Shown here in pieces: positions 47,901-59,100 of a stretch of 64,000 bases of DNA. Position numbers and translations under genes: made by a program. The stretch comes from Thunnus maccoyii (lineage: Eukaryota; Chordata; Actinopteri; Scombriformes; Scombridae), in assembly GCF_910596095.1 (NCBI RefSeq), contig NC_056534.1, positions 8,370,990 to 8,434,989 on the forward strand. Reading direction: 5' to 3'. Within the stretch, counting starts at the first letter, position 1, and every line of letters begins with the position of its first letter. The notes beneath the pieces were generated by a model that made no database searches, was not told where the DNA came from, and saw only the letters and a list, made by a program, of their open reading frames with translations.

Positions 47901-50572
47901 ACGTTGACCCCGATTCTAAGAAGTGATAGTTAGAAAAGGGAACTAAATGCAAACTGGAAATTGTACATGACAGGCATGAGACAACATATGGAATTATTAT
48001 TGATTATCTTACAGGAAACAGGTGTCTGCAGACAGAAGAGTATGACTACGCACAAAATGTGTGTGTTAACAGTTGTGTTGGGTGGAGGCTGAAAGTATAA
48101 AGTGTTTGTGTGAGCTGTTCAAGGTGTTCCTCTTGCTGCACAGCTCAGGGAGCTCGTATGCAAACGCTTTACTGATTTATTAAAGGCGGTTGGACTGCAA
48201 GAAAAATACTGTGTCTCTGGTATTTAATTACCTTAATCACCTAACTAGACAAATTGATATTTCAGCACTGTGATCAATCAATCATTCTTGTTTCTATTTT
48301 TTAGACAAACCCACTCTGCAATCTGCATCATTACAAAGCATTTAAATTTAAGAATTACCTGTGACAACCAAAGTCACTCCAGGAAAATCCGACTGTTTCC
48401 GTCCTCCATGATGTTCCAATCTGAATGTGTATTCTGCAGAGTCGTTCTTCTTCAGATGTTTGATTCTCAGGACGTGTTGGTTATTCACACTGTCATGATA
48501 CTCTACACGACCTGCAAGCTCAATCACCTTTTCAACTTCCTCCTCACCACCTGCTGTTATTTTATACCATAATTTAGACTTGGGCCTCTGGTTGTTAGGA
48601 TACGAGTAATTACTTGAAATGTTCACTGAAGAGCCTTCCAGAGCACAGATCGTCCTCCTGACATAATTCACACTCCAGCAGTTCTTATCCTCAACACCTG
48701 AAATAGACAGAACAGACTGAATAGACTTACAATAGTTTTTAGGTTAAATGTCCGAATGACTATTCATTCAGTTTCCACCATTGTTATTCTTTTGCAATGT
48801 CTTTAAATATCTTCAATCAATTATTTTATCCAATTTGGAAAATGCAAAAAGAAAAAAACAGATCAAGTTTTTGTTTTTCCATCAAGAATAGAAAAATAGT
48901 GTATTTCAGTGTTCAATGTACAGTATATGTTGAACACGTGTATATATAGTATAGTATGTATGTATTTTTTTTTAATTCTTTTTTTTCATTTTTGGTGAGT
49001 TGCCTTTATGGGCCCTTTTGAGGTTTTTTAAAATCTCACCAGCAGAATCTATTTTTACTCCTTTAATGCATTATGTTTTTTTCATTCTTGTTATTTTTGC
49101 AAATAAACTACACACAAAATCTTTAGGTGGACCACAAACCCCACCAAAAAATAAGTCATATATTATAAAATAAATCTTATTTCAGTTTAGAAGGTTTGTG
49201 CATTTTTCCTCTGTGAGCATGTGCAGTAAGTTGACAAGAGCACACTCCTCACAGGCACCTTTGTTCATTCAGAGTCACAAACAGTCTAAGGCAATTTGTA
49301 AATTCAGTTAAATTTTCTATTCTTTACAGTTGAGTGTTGTAGAAAGAAATGGTTTCATCAATTTATAGCTGTAGTCCAATTTGTAGTTTTATGAATAGCT
49401 TTATGATGAGAAAATGCTCCTGTTTCCCCTCATTGACTCTTTGATCAGACATGGTCGCACAGGGACATCTAGTGTCCACAAGTTGTGAAAGCAACTTTTT
49501 AATATCTGCAAGATCATTATTGCATCACAGAGTAGAGTGACCAACCCTACTTTCCAGAGCAACTTTTGGTTTATTTGCCTATTTGTGACACCCAGAGACC
49601 CTCATCAGCATAGTGATTGGGGATTTTTCAGGAAGTGAATCATCATACATACTGAGCCTACTGTAGGCTAAATAGTAAGTCAGGATATTTGTGGTTAGTG
49701 TAATAATGTGTATATGTTCATACCACAATCTCTAAAATGAAACGGTTAAGTATTTTTAAATTTCTAATGTGTAATTATTGTGTAATTATTATGTGTTGTC
49801 ATAATACAGAACACTTTCTGTTCTTGTACCAGATGTAGGCTGCAGGGTTTTCAGTCAAAGGACAACTGGTTTTGCATATCAGTGATACTCTCGGTCCCTC
49901 TGTGGCAGGAATCACCTTCACTTGCAGGTCTGAGATGATGGTGAATAATGTAAGAATTCACATTCTGATTTCATTCTTAAAGTAATACATTAGTGAAAAC
50001 CACTGTACCTGCAACACGGAGCTCAGTTCTATTGTGCCAGCAGAGTTCTGGTGTCTCTGTCGTCTTCCTGCAGCAGTAAGACTTTGCATCACTCTCTCTC
50101 AGATCTTTGATCATTAGAGTGTAGTTACTTTCTTCAGACATGTTGTACGTTATACGTTTTCCATCTGTAGAGAGCTCATTCAGAACATACTCTGAGCCAT
50201 TCCGGTGTACAGTGAACCATTTCATGCTTGAAGTGGGATGTTGAGCTGAGCAGGACAGATCCACTGATGAACCTTTTAAGGCACAGATGCTGTTTGCTCG
50301 TCCCTGAACCCCTTTAAAAGAAGCTTTCATTAGCAAACATTGACAGTTGGAGTGCATTACATCCTTTGTTTTTTATAAATCAATTTGCAAGTCATTATTC
50401 ATTTTTTCTTTGATCAGTTCAGCCAATAGTCAGAATTCACTCAGTAAAACACACTTAATGTGTAACATTTCATGTACTATTGACAGTTAATTAGTATTAA
50501 CTGTGATAAATTCATACCTGAGATGTACAGGATGATACCCATGAACACACATCCAGCTTCTGCCAACAACAT
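44936..50572 (-). pseudogene. CD22-like receptor, type A, disabled (Ig deletion and early stop)
   Basis: Exons: signal 50,518-50,572; V1 50,009-50,311; C2 start only, about 49,811-49,929; V2 48,359-48,697; C2+TM 47,015-47,348; juxtamembrane 46,873-46,918; tail 44,936-45,130. A deletion of about 1.45 kb joins the middle of the first C2 exon to the intron before V2, removing the rest of that C2, the mini-V and the second C2. Read through, the stub ends in a stop; skipping it (phase 1 to phase 1) would restore frame. A nonsense change (ACT TAA for ACT TCA, stop at 46,903-46,905) falls right after the membrane segment, giving RKRRT-stop and no tail. In the unused tail the first ITIM is intact (DLHYSRV) and the second is FACAVV, its Tyr replaced by Cys. 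It could still make a tailless V1-V2-C2 membrane protein, so decoy receptor and pseudogene are both possible. Confidence 0.85.
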
Positions 50573-50594
50573 GGCTGTTGTAGTCTCTGATCTT

Positions 50595-51130
50595 CTACAC
50601 AGAAAGGAGATTGCATAAAAGTATTTGCTGCATTCATTAAACTTTATCCAAAAAGTTAAAATTGTAACCCAACTGGTCAATACAGTATCAACAGCTGTGT
50701 CCTTGCAGAGTTTAAATTGAGGAGTTGACTGTTCTTCAGTGTTAGAGTGGTTGCATGTAGGTGTGACATAAAAATTATTCTCCCTCCCTCGTTATGTGGT
50801 TATTTTTCCCAGTAAAAGGAAACCGCAAGTAAAGCATCCATGTCCTGTAGGAGTTAGGTTGTATTTGCATCAGGAAAAAACTTTAACTTTTAACTGCACA
50901 CTTCATCACATATATGTTTTTGTCATAGTTATCATTGTTTATTTGTGAAATTCCTACTTAGAGTATTGGCCCCTCATGCAACACGAAACATAAATTGCAT
51001 TATCTGTTCATCAACATGTCGTTAGAGTGAGAGCTGTGGGTATCAGGCAATCAGAAGAAAATGTTATCTGTGGTTGGTTCATGAAAAAAACTTGAGCGAA
51101 GAGGAAATCCGCAGATAAGATATTTTAGTA
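50595..51130. promoter_or_regulatory. Conserved 5' flank of type A receptor genes
   Basis: Nearly identical to 63,487-64,000, the flank of the intact 56.2-kb gene. It differs from the flank of the type B genes. No promoter element is certain; a pyrimidine tract (ctcctttctgtgtag) just before the signal exon looks like a splice acceptor, so an untranslated first exon further up is possible. Confidence 0.4.
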
Positions 51131-51836
51131 TGCCACAGAACATATTCATGGGGACGATCTGCTGTTGATATGGTCAGTGTAAAATGAACAGTGCTGTGAT
51201 ATTAAGTGAAACTGCTTAACAAAAAAATACAAATATTTCATACATAATTTCCAGTAGACTGTAGGATAAATTATTGATATTTCTTGCTTTATGTCATTTT
51301 AAAACCTCCCTTTACTTGATTAAATAGACAGATCACTTGCTGGAAAGTCATTGATTTCTCATTTCTCTGGAAACATCAAATTCCTACTAATCTATCCACT
51401 GACGTTATTTTCTGAATACATTTGATTTAAGAAAAGGTGTATAGGTTTATAGTAATATGTACACTGCCTGGTTTTTAAGGTGTAGGTGTTTAGGAGGCAG
51501 TGAGTCACACTATCAAAACATTTGAGCGACTGGACTCAATTCTCAAGTAGTTGTTTCAGGACTTAAATGTCATGTGAGATTGAAATGAAGACAGAGAGAG
51601 AAAGCGTGGTTTGATGCAAACAGTGAATTTTCTTTTTTTTTTACACAAACTAAACACATTACTCAACAACATTACACTGATAATGTAAGCACAAATGTTT
51701 GGGTTCCAATCATCCCCTCTGACAGATAGGTAGTCTGTGTAAATGTAGAAGTTCTTCATACCACTGTTAAAGTGATTATGATCCATATATGCATATGATA
51801 TGATGTGATGCATCATTTGATAAAAAATCCAAAGTT

Positions 51837-51872
51837 AAAAAACAGACCAAGACCGTGGTTGGTCTGTTTTTT
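51837..51872. repeat. Perfect 14-bp inverted repeat hairpin
   Basis: Arms 'aaaaaacagaccaa' (51,837-51,850) and 'ttggtctgtttttt' (51,859-51,872) pair perfectly around an 8-base loop. It could be a transposon end, or a Pol III-style stop because of the T-run. Function unknown. Confidence 0.8.
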
Positions 51873-52995
51873 GTGTGCTGCTCAGAATGCAAAAGTGAAG
51901 ATTGAATCAAGATGAAGAAAGTGATTATTAATTTTGTCTTTATGTATTTTCCTTCCAGTTTTTTCCAAAGTTTTGTTGGTGCAGCTGAAGGCTTGCTGTC
52001 TATTCAAACTTAGTTTTTTAGATTATAACATTTATTTTATTGACAGGCTCCATAGAGTGCCCCACTCTTTATATAATATATATATATATTTACCTCATGT
52101 TAAAACAAGGACAGAACTTGGAGAATGCGTGTATTGTTTATTATTTGTTTTATATGTGTCTGTATTTCTGTCATGTGCTGTGTCAATAATATTTTATTTA
52201 AGGGATGAAAATGTGAGTGTGAAGTTCAGTGAAGTGTGCAGACTTCCTTTTCTCTAAACATAAAATACCCCTGCTGTCTAGAATACTGGAGATGACATCT
52301 CTTTTTCACTGGGAGGGGTAAAAAAAGACACCAAAATTAAATCGATATTTGGATTTTCCCACTAAAAACCTCATCGTCTGACCAGATTAAATGTTATATT
52401 TTATTACATTGTATTTTTCTACAATGTACTCTTTTCAATTCTGCTTCAACTACTTTACTTATTAAGTATTAAAGTTAAAAATATCTCCCAAAATCACTTG
52501 AGGTACAACACTTCCTGAACTCTCAGCGTAAACTTCAAACCAACATATCTTTAAGTCTTTAAACCAACAAATCTTTGGACATTATCCATTCATTCAACAG
52601 ATGTGAGCTGCGAAATCAGCACTTAAGTACATCAGGTGACACACCTGCATATATATAGACAGAACAAAAGAAAATGCATGCAACATGTAACATGCAAAAG
52701 AAATTTCTGGCTTCTCATTCTGCTCTTTTGCAGTTGTCCAGCTGATGGCGCCATCATTACTGTACAAAATATGAGCTGAGCAGTTTGAGCTGAGGCATTT
52801 GGTTACCTTTTCTCAACACCCATTCAGGTTGTGAATAATATTGTCCAGTGTTGGGAAATATGTGTTAAGATGAGGGATCTCCAATTTTTTTATTTTTTTT
52901 TTAAAAGTAAGCTAAAATGGAATTGACTTATGATACATGATAGAGATGTAAAGCAACTTTGTACATGAGAGCAATATTATGAGGAGCACTGCAGT

Positions 52996-53078
52996 GAGCA
53001 GGTATCAAACACACAACCTTGTCATCTAAGGTGAAGCTGATCAAAGAACAGTATTCTAAACCACTGAGCCAACAGACA
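52996..53078 (-). mobile_element. tRNA-derived sequence (SINE head or tRNA pseudogene)
   Basis: On the minus strand, 'ttggctcagtgg' fits an A box and 'gtttgatacc' resembles a B box about 45 bases later, as in tRNA-derived SINEs. The anticodon arm is not canonical, and no clear tail or target duplication was found. Confidence 0.4.
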
Positions 53079-53640
53079 TTCCCAGTAATGAGAGGAAAAA
53101 ATCTCCATTCTGATAATGAAAATGTATTTGTCTCAAACTAGAGCTTGAAGCCCAGAGATTTGTACATCATTAGTGAAAGCAAGACTGGTTTAACATTAGA
53201 ATGAATGATATGTGTAAAAAGTGTTTGAAGTAAGAGAGAATCTGTAAGTTTAAGAAACTGCAGTGAGAGGAGACACACATCCTGCAGACTGTATTGCAGT
53301 CAATGAGAACATGACAGGGACTCTCTATCAATTAAGGTTCAGATCTCAAAAACTATAAGTCCTATGTGAAATGTATTTACATTTTGAGAGAGAGGAGGCT
53401 TGTGGCAACATACTGAGGCAAGATATGAGCGTGAGGAGATAAAATTGTGGGAGTGACAGCAGTTTAGAAAAAACATTTCTGGTCTAAAATTATCTGTGCT
53501 CTCCACTGTGCCTGATCAGATGACACACTGGTGAGACCTGCAAAAGTCTGAAACACCCCTGACTTTGGGCTTAAATTGCTGAAAACTACAAAAGATATCA
53601 CTAAACAATCTGATAACTTTGAAAGTTCAAAGTCTTGTGA

Positions 53641-54059
53641 AGCCACTCCGGTGTACAGTGAACCATTTCACTCTTGAAGTGGGATGTTGAGCTGAGCAGG
53701 GCAGATCCACTGATGAACCTTTTAAGGCACAGATGCTTTTGGCTTGTCCCTGAACCCCTTTAACAGAAGAATTGATTCATAATTATAACATTCTTCTAGC
53801 ACTAATCACTAAATATTGATAGTATGAAATATTGTAAATGAAGGACATTTGATGTATAATCTGCAGTTTTCTTCAAGTTGTGCACACTTTAACTCCTATA
53901 ATCAAGTAAAACATTATCTTTTCTACAGATTACAGTTAATAATCTCATATTGTATATATCATATTTATGGTCATTTATAAGAATAGATAAACAATTATTC
54001 ATACCTGAGATGCACAGAATGAAAGCCATAAACACACAGCCAGCTTCTGCCAACAACAT
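53641..54059 (-). pseudogene. Receptor relic: signal exon and 5' part of V1
   Basis: Signal exon coding 54,005-54,059 with intact donor, and V1 from 53,757 down to a breakpoint at about 53,641 after VKWFTVHRS. The sequence beyond is the unrelated DNA of 51.1-53.6 kb. The rest of this unit has been lost. Confidence 0.8.
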
Positions 54060-54829
54060 GGCTGTTGTAGTCCCTCTGCTTCTAAACACAAAGTTGATTA
54101 TATTATTTTTTTAATGGCCTTACCACACCTTCTGTGTTTATGAAAGCTCATAAAACATCAAATCTATAAATAAATTGTCAAAATCAACAGCAGTCCTCTT
54201 ACAGAGTAAAGACTTTAGAGGACAGAATGGACTGTTGGTCATTGTGAGAGTTGCGGGCAGATGTACAGCATGAAGCTCTGACACCTAAAATTCACTTCCT
54301 TCCTCATTGTTATTCTTAGTCAAACCTCTATTAGAGAATCTACCTTACATAGTTCAGTATTTATTTGATGTCATAATTTGAGAAGGAAAACTTTGACTTT
54401 AATCTATAGATGTCATTGTATTCTTACTCTGTATCTCATCACAATTATTATTGTTATTTTCAGTTTTTATGGTGTATTGGTTCTTCATGCCAGATATTTT
54501 AGTGTTAAACTGCATTATATTTTCATTGAAAAGTTGTAAAAACTGCTGAAGTGAGAAAAGAGAGATGTAAAGCTGTCTATGGACGGTGATGGTGGTTTCT
54601 GTGGTGGAAACTGCAGAAGTTTATGGTAACTTAAAACACTGCAGAGCATGCAGAATAGGACTAATAATAGTATAATATGTTTTACATGAGGGACATCTGA
54701 AGAAAGCTTGAGAGCATTTTTGTTTTTTTATTCTTCCTTTCTGTTTTCTGTAAATTAATCTGCAATTTTCTACAATTTGTACAGTTTACTGTAAATGATC
54801 ATTACATCAGAAAGGATAAACATTTATAC
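54060..54829. other. Receptor 5' flank relic
   Basis: Single copy of the flank described at 862-1,690. No exon seen. Confidence 0.45.
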
Positions 54830-54905
54830 CTGAGATGTTGGGGCTGAAACCAGTAAACACACATCCAACTTCTGCCAACAACATGGTTGTTTTAGTCCCT
54901 CGCTT
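54830..54905 (-). pseudogene. Extra signal-peptide exon with usable donor
   Basis: ATG at 54,882-54,884, ending GFSPNISG with an intact donor. It belongs to the relic unit that ends at 53,641; no complete V exon is available to it. Confidence 0.6.
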
Positions 54906-56176
54906 CTAATCAGTGGACCTTTTTCACAGCAAACACTTTGATTGACAAAGCAGAAAAAGTACAGGTGTAAATAATAACATTAATGTTGCCACCAATACTG
55001 GGTCTATAAGTTGATTGTATAACAATGTTTGTATCTGCTACATCATAACTGCTGACCTTACTGAAGAGTCTAAATTAAGAGCAGGTTTATAGAGAAATGA
55101 CTGAAGCCAGAATGGACTGTTGTTCAGTGTGAGGGCGGCTGGCAGACATGCTGCATGTAGCTCTGATACCAAAAATAAACCTCCTTCCTCATTACAATTC
55201 TTAGTAAAACCACAGATAAACAATCTATGTAGTGCAGCAGTTGTTTAGTTATTTGATGTCATATTTTGACATGGAAAACATTTATATTTACTTTATTGTA
55301 CTTCAATAGCATCAAATTTTCATCAGAAAAAGGTGTCAAAGTTGTTAGCGTTGGTCAGAGAGGTGTGAGGCTGTCTGTGTTTGTTTCATGGTGAAAAAAA
55401 AAACACTGCAGACATAGTTTTTATGATCATATCATACACTGCAGAACATGCAGAGTAGAACATGTTTCTGAGAGCAAAATAAGTTTTACAAAAGCTTTTT
55501 TTACAATTATAGCTGCAAATCAAACAGAAAGCAAAGTAATACAACATGAAGCACATCAGAAAAAAACACAAAATGCTTCAATAAGCTTACATGGCATTGC
55601 ATTGTGGTCTGGCAATGCCATTGGTTAATCTACTATAAGTATCCTGTTCTCAATGATGCAATATGTCCGTCAACAATCCACAACAAATCTAAAAATCTGC
55701 ACAAAGCAAGACAGCATGTGAAAATGTGGTCCAAATATATACATCATACTTCATCTCATTTAAATGTTCTTTGTGTTCCACTGATGAGGGACAAAAGCCA
55801 AAACACATATGTATCACAATAATTATTCTCTATATTACAAGTTTTGTCTTATTTCTAGCAAATGTGAAAAAGTTTTCAGATACACTCGATCTGCTGTCTC
55901 AAAGTGTTCAGTACTTTTGGGTAACTGCTGGTAAACATGGAGTGGAGTGTAATGGTGCCAGAGATTAGAAACCTTGAAATGTGACATTGAAGTCTGGCAT
56001 ATATCAGGCAGAAAGGTTTCCTACTGTGAAACATCTCACCAAGATTTATTAACATCAGACCTGTGGTGTGTCAGATACACCCCAATACTATATGTGTATT
56101 GAAGGGTTGTTGAAAATAGTACTGTTCAAGATGAGCAAGGTCACTAAGTGGATCTTGAATCAGTTGTAATCATTGA
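54906..56176. other. Repeated intergenic spacer
   Basis: Same spacer as 2,087-3,355, without a recognised gene. A minus-strand AATAAA (56,045-56,050) about 130 bp past the stop at 56,177 is the probable poly(A) signal of the intact type A gene. Confidence 0.5.
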
Positions 56177-59100
56177 TCACTTTGGGGTCCTGTTGGGTCT
56201 AAAGTTGACAACAGCATAAGCAACGTCGTCCTGGTCTTTAGGCTGGTGTGGCTGGACATTGGAGTAGAGAGGATGTGTCTGGGTCTTAGAGAAGTAGACT
56301 CTGCTATAGTGAAGATCATCCTGCTGTGTTGGTTGGGCTGAGATGTTTTCATTCACAGGACCAGGGTTTAACTGATGAGAAGACAAGACAAATAATATTA
56401 GTTTACATTGTGGGGCACTAAACCTCTAATAATAATAAGTAACTGTTGACCTTACAGCCTTAGAGGTATACTTAGTTTGTCCAAAATATGTTTATTTTCT
56501 TTTACAGATAGATTTTAGGTCAGAGGAATCTTCATGATATCAATGATAAATGATTAATGAATGAATGAATGAATGATTAATCCATATCCAATGATTTACA
56601 AATGGCTGATTTGTGTTGGAAAACTAATGTAGCTGTGTAATGTGGACTGCAGTAGAAGAAATTTTAGCTCTACAGCACATCTACGTTGCAAAATTTGGAC
56701 CCATAAAACTAATGGTACTGTACAATGTAGTTCTGTGTTGTTTTGTGTAACTTGAAGGATCATCTCATCTGAGGAGAAACAGGACAGATGAAGGTGATGT
56801 TTTTCCAATGCAGCAGAATTTAAAATGTTCTGTTCTTTGAGAAGGAACCGCAAATCCTGCACACTCAGGTAAAAAATCCTACTTTCTTACTTGAAAGTCT
56901 ATGAAGGCCCAAAGTGTTTTTAATTAATTAAGTAAAATTGACCCACAATGTGAGTTTAAGATCTTAGTGACCTGTCATTAAAGCCAAACTGAAATTTGAA
57001 TTCTCTCCACATTTTGTGAAAGGAAATATAAACAATCATGAAATTGCAGATATTGTGCACAATTCTCAATGTTTCAAAAGAAGATCAAACCATTTTTTGA
57101 TATATTTGTGGAAACAGTGTCCTAGCTTCAGGCCTGTGGGTGGGTGTTTCCCTTTGTAGCAATTGACTGACATTTGAATGCTGTCGTTGTAAGGAGACAT
57201 GCTGTCAGCTCGCTGCTGCTCAACTGAATAGAGCACGTCATACTCTGTATAGCCTCTGATGTTGCTGATAAAGGGAAAAAACATCTTGTATCAGGACATC
57301 TTGTATCAGAATGTTTTTTCCCCTTATCAACAAGTTCACATAGTGTTGGTTAAGTCCTCTTAGTGATTAAAGACATCTGTCTATTTACAATATTCAGTAT
57401 TTGGGAGGACCCATCATGCTGTGAAGTTTGTATTTCACTCAGAAACTGGAAACTAGAAAGCTGGACTAACTAGCTTCCACTCAGAAAGTGAGAGCTATGT
57501 AAACTAGCTTGTTAATGTTAGCACTGATTCCCACAAGACGTCACTTTTGTTCACATTATTTCAACTCCTGCTGAGTCATTCTGCAGACTCAGTGCTGTGT
57601 TTGTCCCACATTATTAAAAGGAGGAGGTCTAGTTAGCGTTAGATGTCTCTCTTTCACAGGTCCATATACAGTATGGTGATGGGAAATGACCAGACTGTCA
57701 AAACCATAAGTTGAAACTAACAGCAATGGGTCCTTTAATGTCAGCAGCTCCCCATGAATTTAATCAGGACACTGAGTAACGTACTGTAATCAGTGTTCAA
57801 ATCACAGATGGGACCAAGTAACAGCTAACAATGACTAGCAAGGACTAACAATGCATGAACCATTTTTAGTGCCTGCTCACACAGATGTCGCACCAATAAA
57901 ATTACCAAACCATCATTGTCAGCTGAAGAACACTAATGTGGGGGGAGCTATTAAGGCACAATTGAATTGAATTTCTTCTTTTTGGTATTTACAGTACACA
58001 AGTATATAAGTCAAAACAAATACCAAGGACATATATACAGAGTTCTCAGTGAAAATTAATTTTAATGTAATTTCGACTTTAAAAATTAAACGTTGTGCAA
58101 AATGTTTTTGAAATTTCTGTTTTTTACCTGCTCCATGTTGACTGTTGCTTCGGTACCTGAAGTCCTTCTTTTCCTAGATAGTGAAACAAATGAATATATA
58201 TACATGAATAAGTGATTTCAGGTTAGAAATTAAATGTAATTTCTTGCAACAGAGCAGGGTTTTGCTTACCTCCTAATCCACAAGAAGACAAAAAGAGGTG
58301 TTATAACTAGGAGAGCAACAACAGCTCCTGCAGCTGCAGCTGATGTGCATTTACTTTTAACAGTAAGAGTCCCTTCACTGGAGTTGAAGTTCGTATGAGA
58401 TGTCACTGCACAGGAGTAGTTTCCTGCATGATGACTGCTGACTGAGTCTAGTACCAGTTGTTTGCTTTGGCTGTGTGACAGGTTCACAGGTTGTTCGTTC
58501 AAATACCAAATGTAGGTTGTGTTGTCAGTCAGAGGACAACTGGTCATGCAGGTCAGTGTGACTCTTTGGCCCTCTCCCACCACATCACGGTGCAACTTCA
58601 CTCTCAGGCCTGAAAAATGGTTAGATTGGTCAGTAAATGTAAAAAAGACATCCATAAGTCATCAAACTTAAATAATAAGTCCTTATTCCTAAATGACCAA
58701 ATTCCTGACTTGTCAAACCTGTAACATGTGTTCCATAAGTGACTCGTATGAGCGTTTTCTGTTCTGCCACCCTGAGGTTCAAGGTCTGATTAAATGTAGG
58801 CAACCAAGGCTACTTTGTTGGAGGAAAGATCTCCTTAAAAGAATTTAATGCTGATTGGGACACAAGCACTGATTTTTGTTGCCAGTAACCTGCTTTGTAT
58901 GACCAACCATCCACCCTACAATAAGACTTTCTGCAGTTTTGCTACTTTTGTTCCACCTTTATGCTAATGAGAGAGAACAGTTGCCATTATTCACAAGACA
59001 CAAGCAAAACAAAAAGTGCACCACAGATTGACACCTGTAGGAATGATGCATTTTGGGACTATTGTTAGGAGAAATACAAAAAGTATTAAGACCAAACTAG

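Larger units (their letters stand above)
51131..53640. other. Non-array sequence, no gene recognised
   Basis: This stretch shows no Ig, signal or tail homology. It contains a perfect hairpin (51,837-51,872), a tRNA-like segment (about 52,996-53,078) and simple AT tracts. Open frames such as 51,934-52,257 plus have no recognisable domain. It probably contains degraded transposon sequence. Confidence 0.5.
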
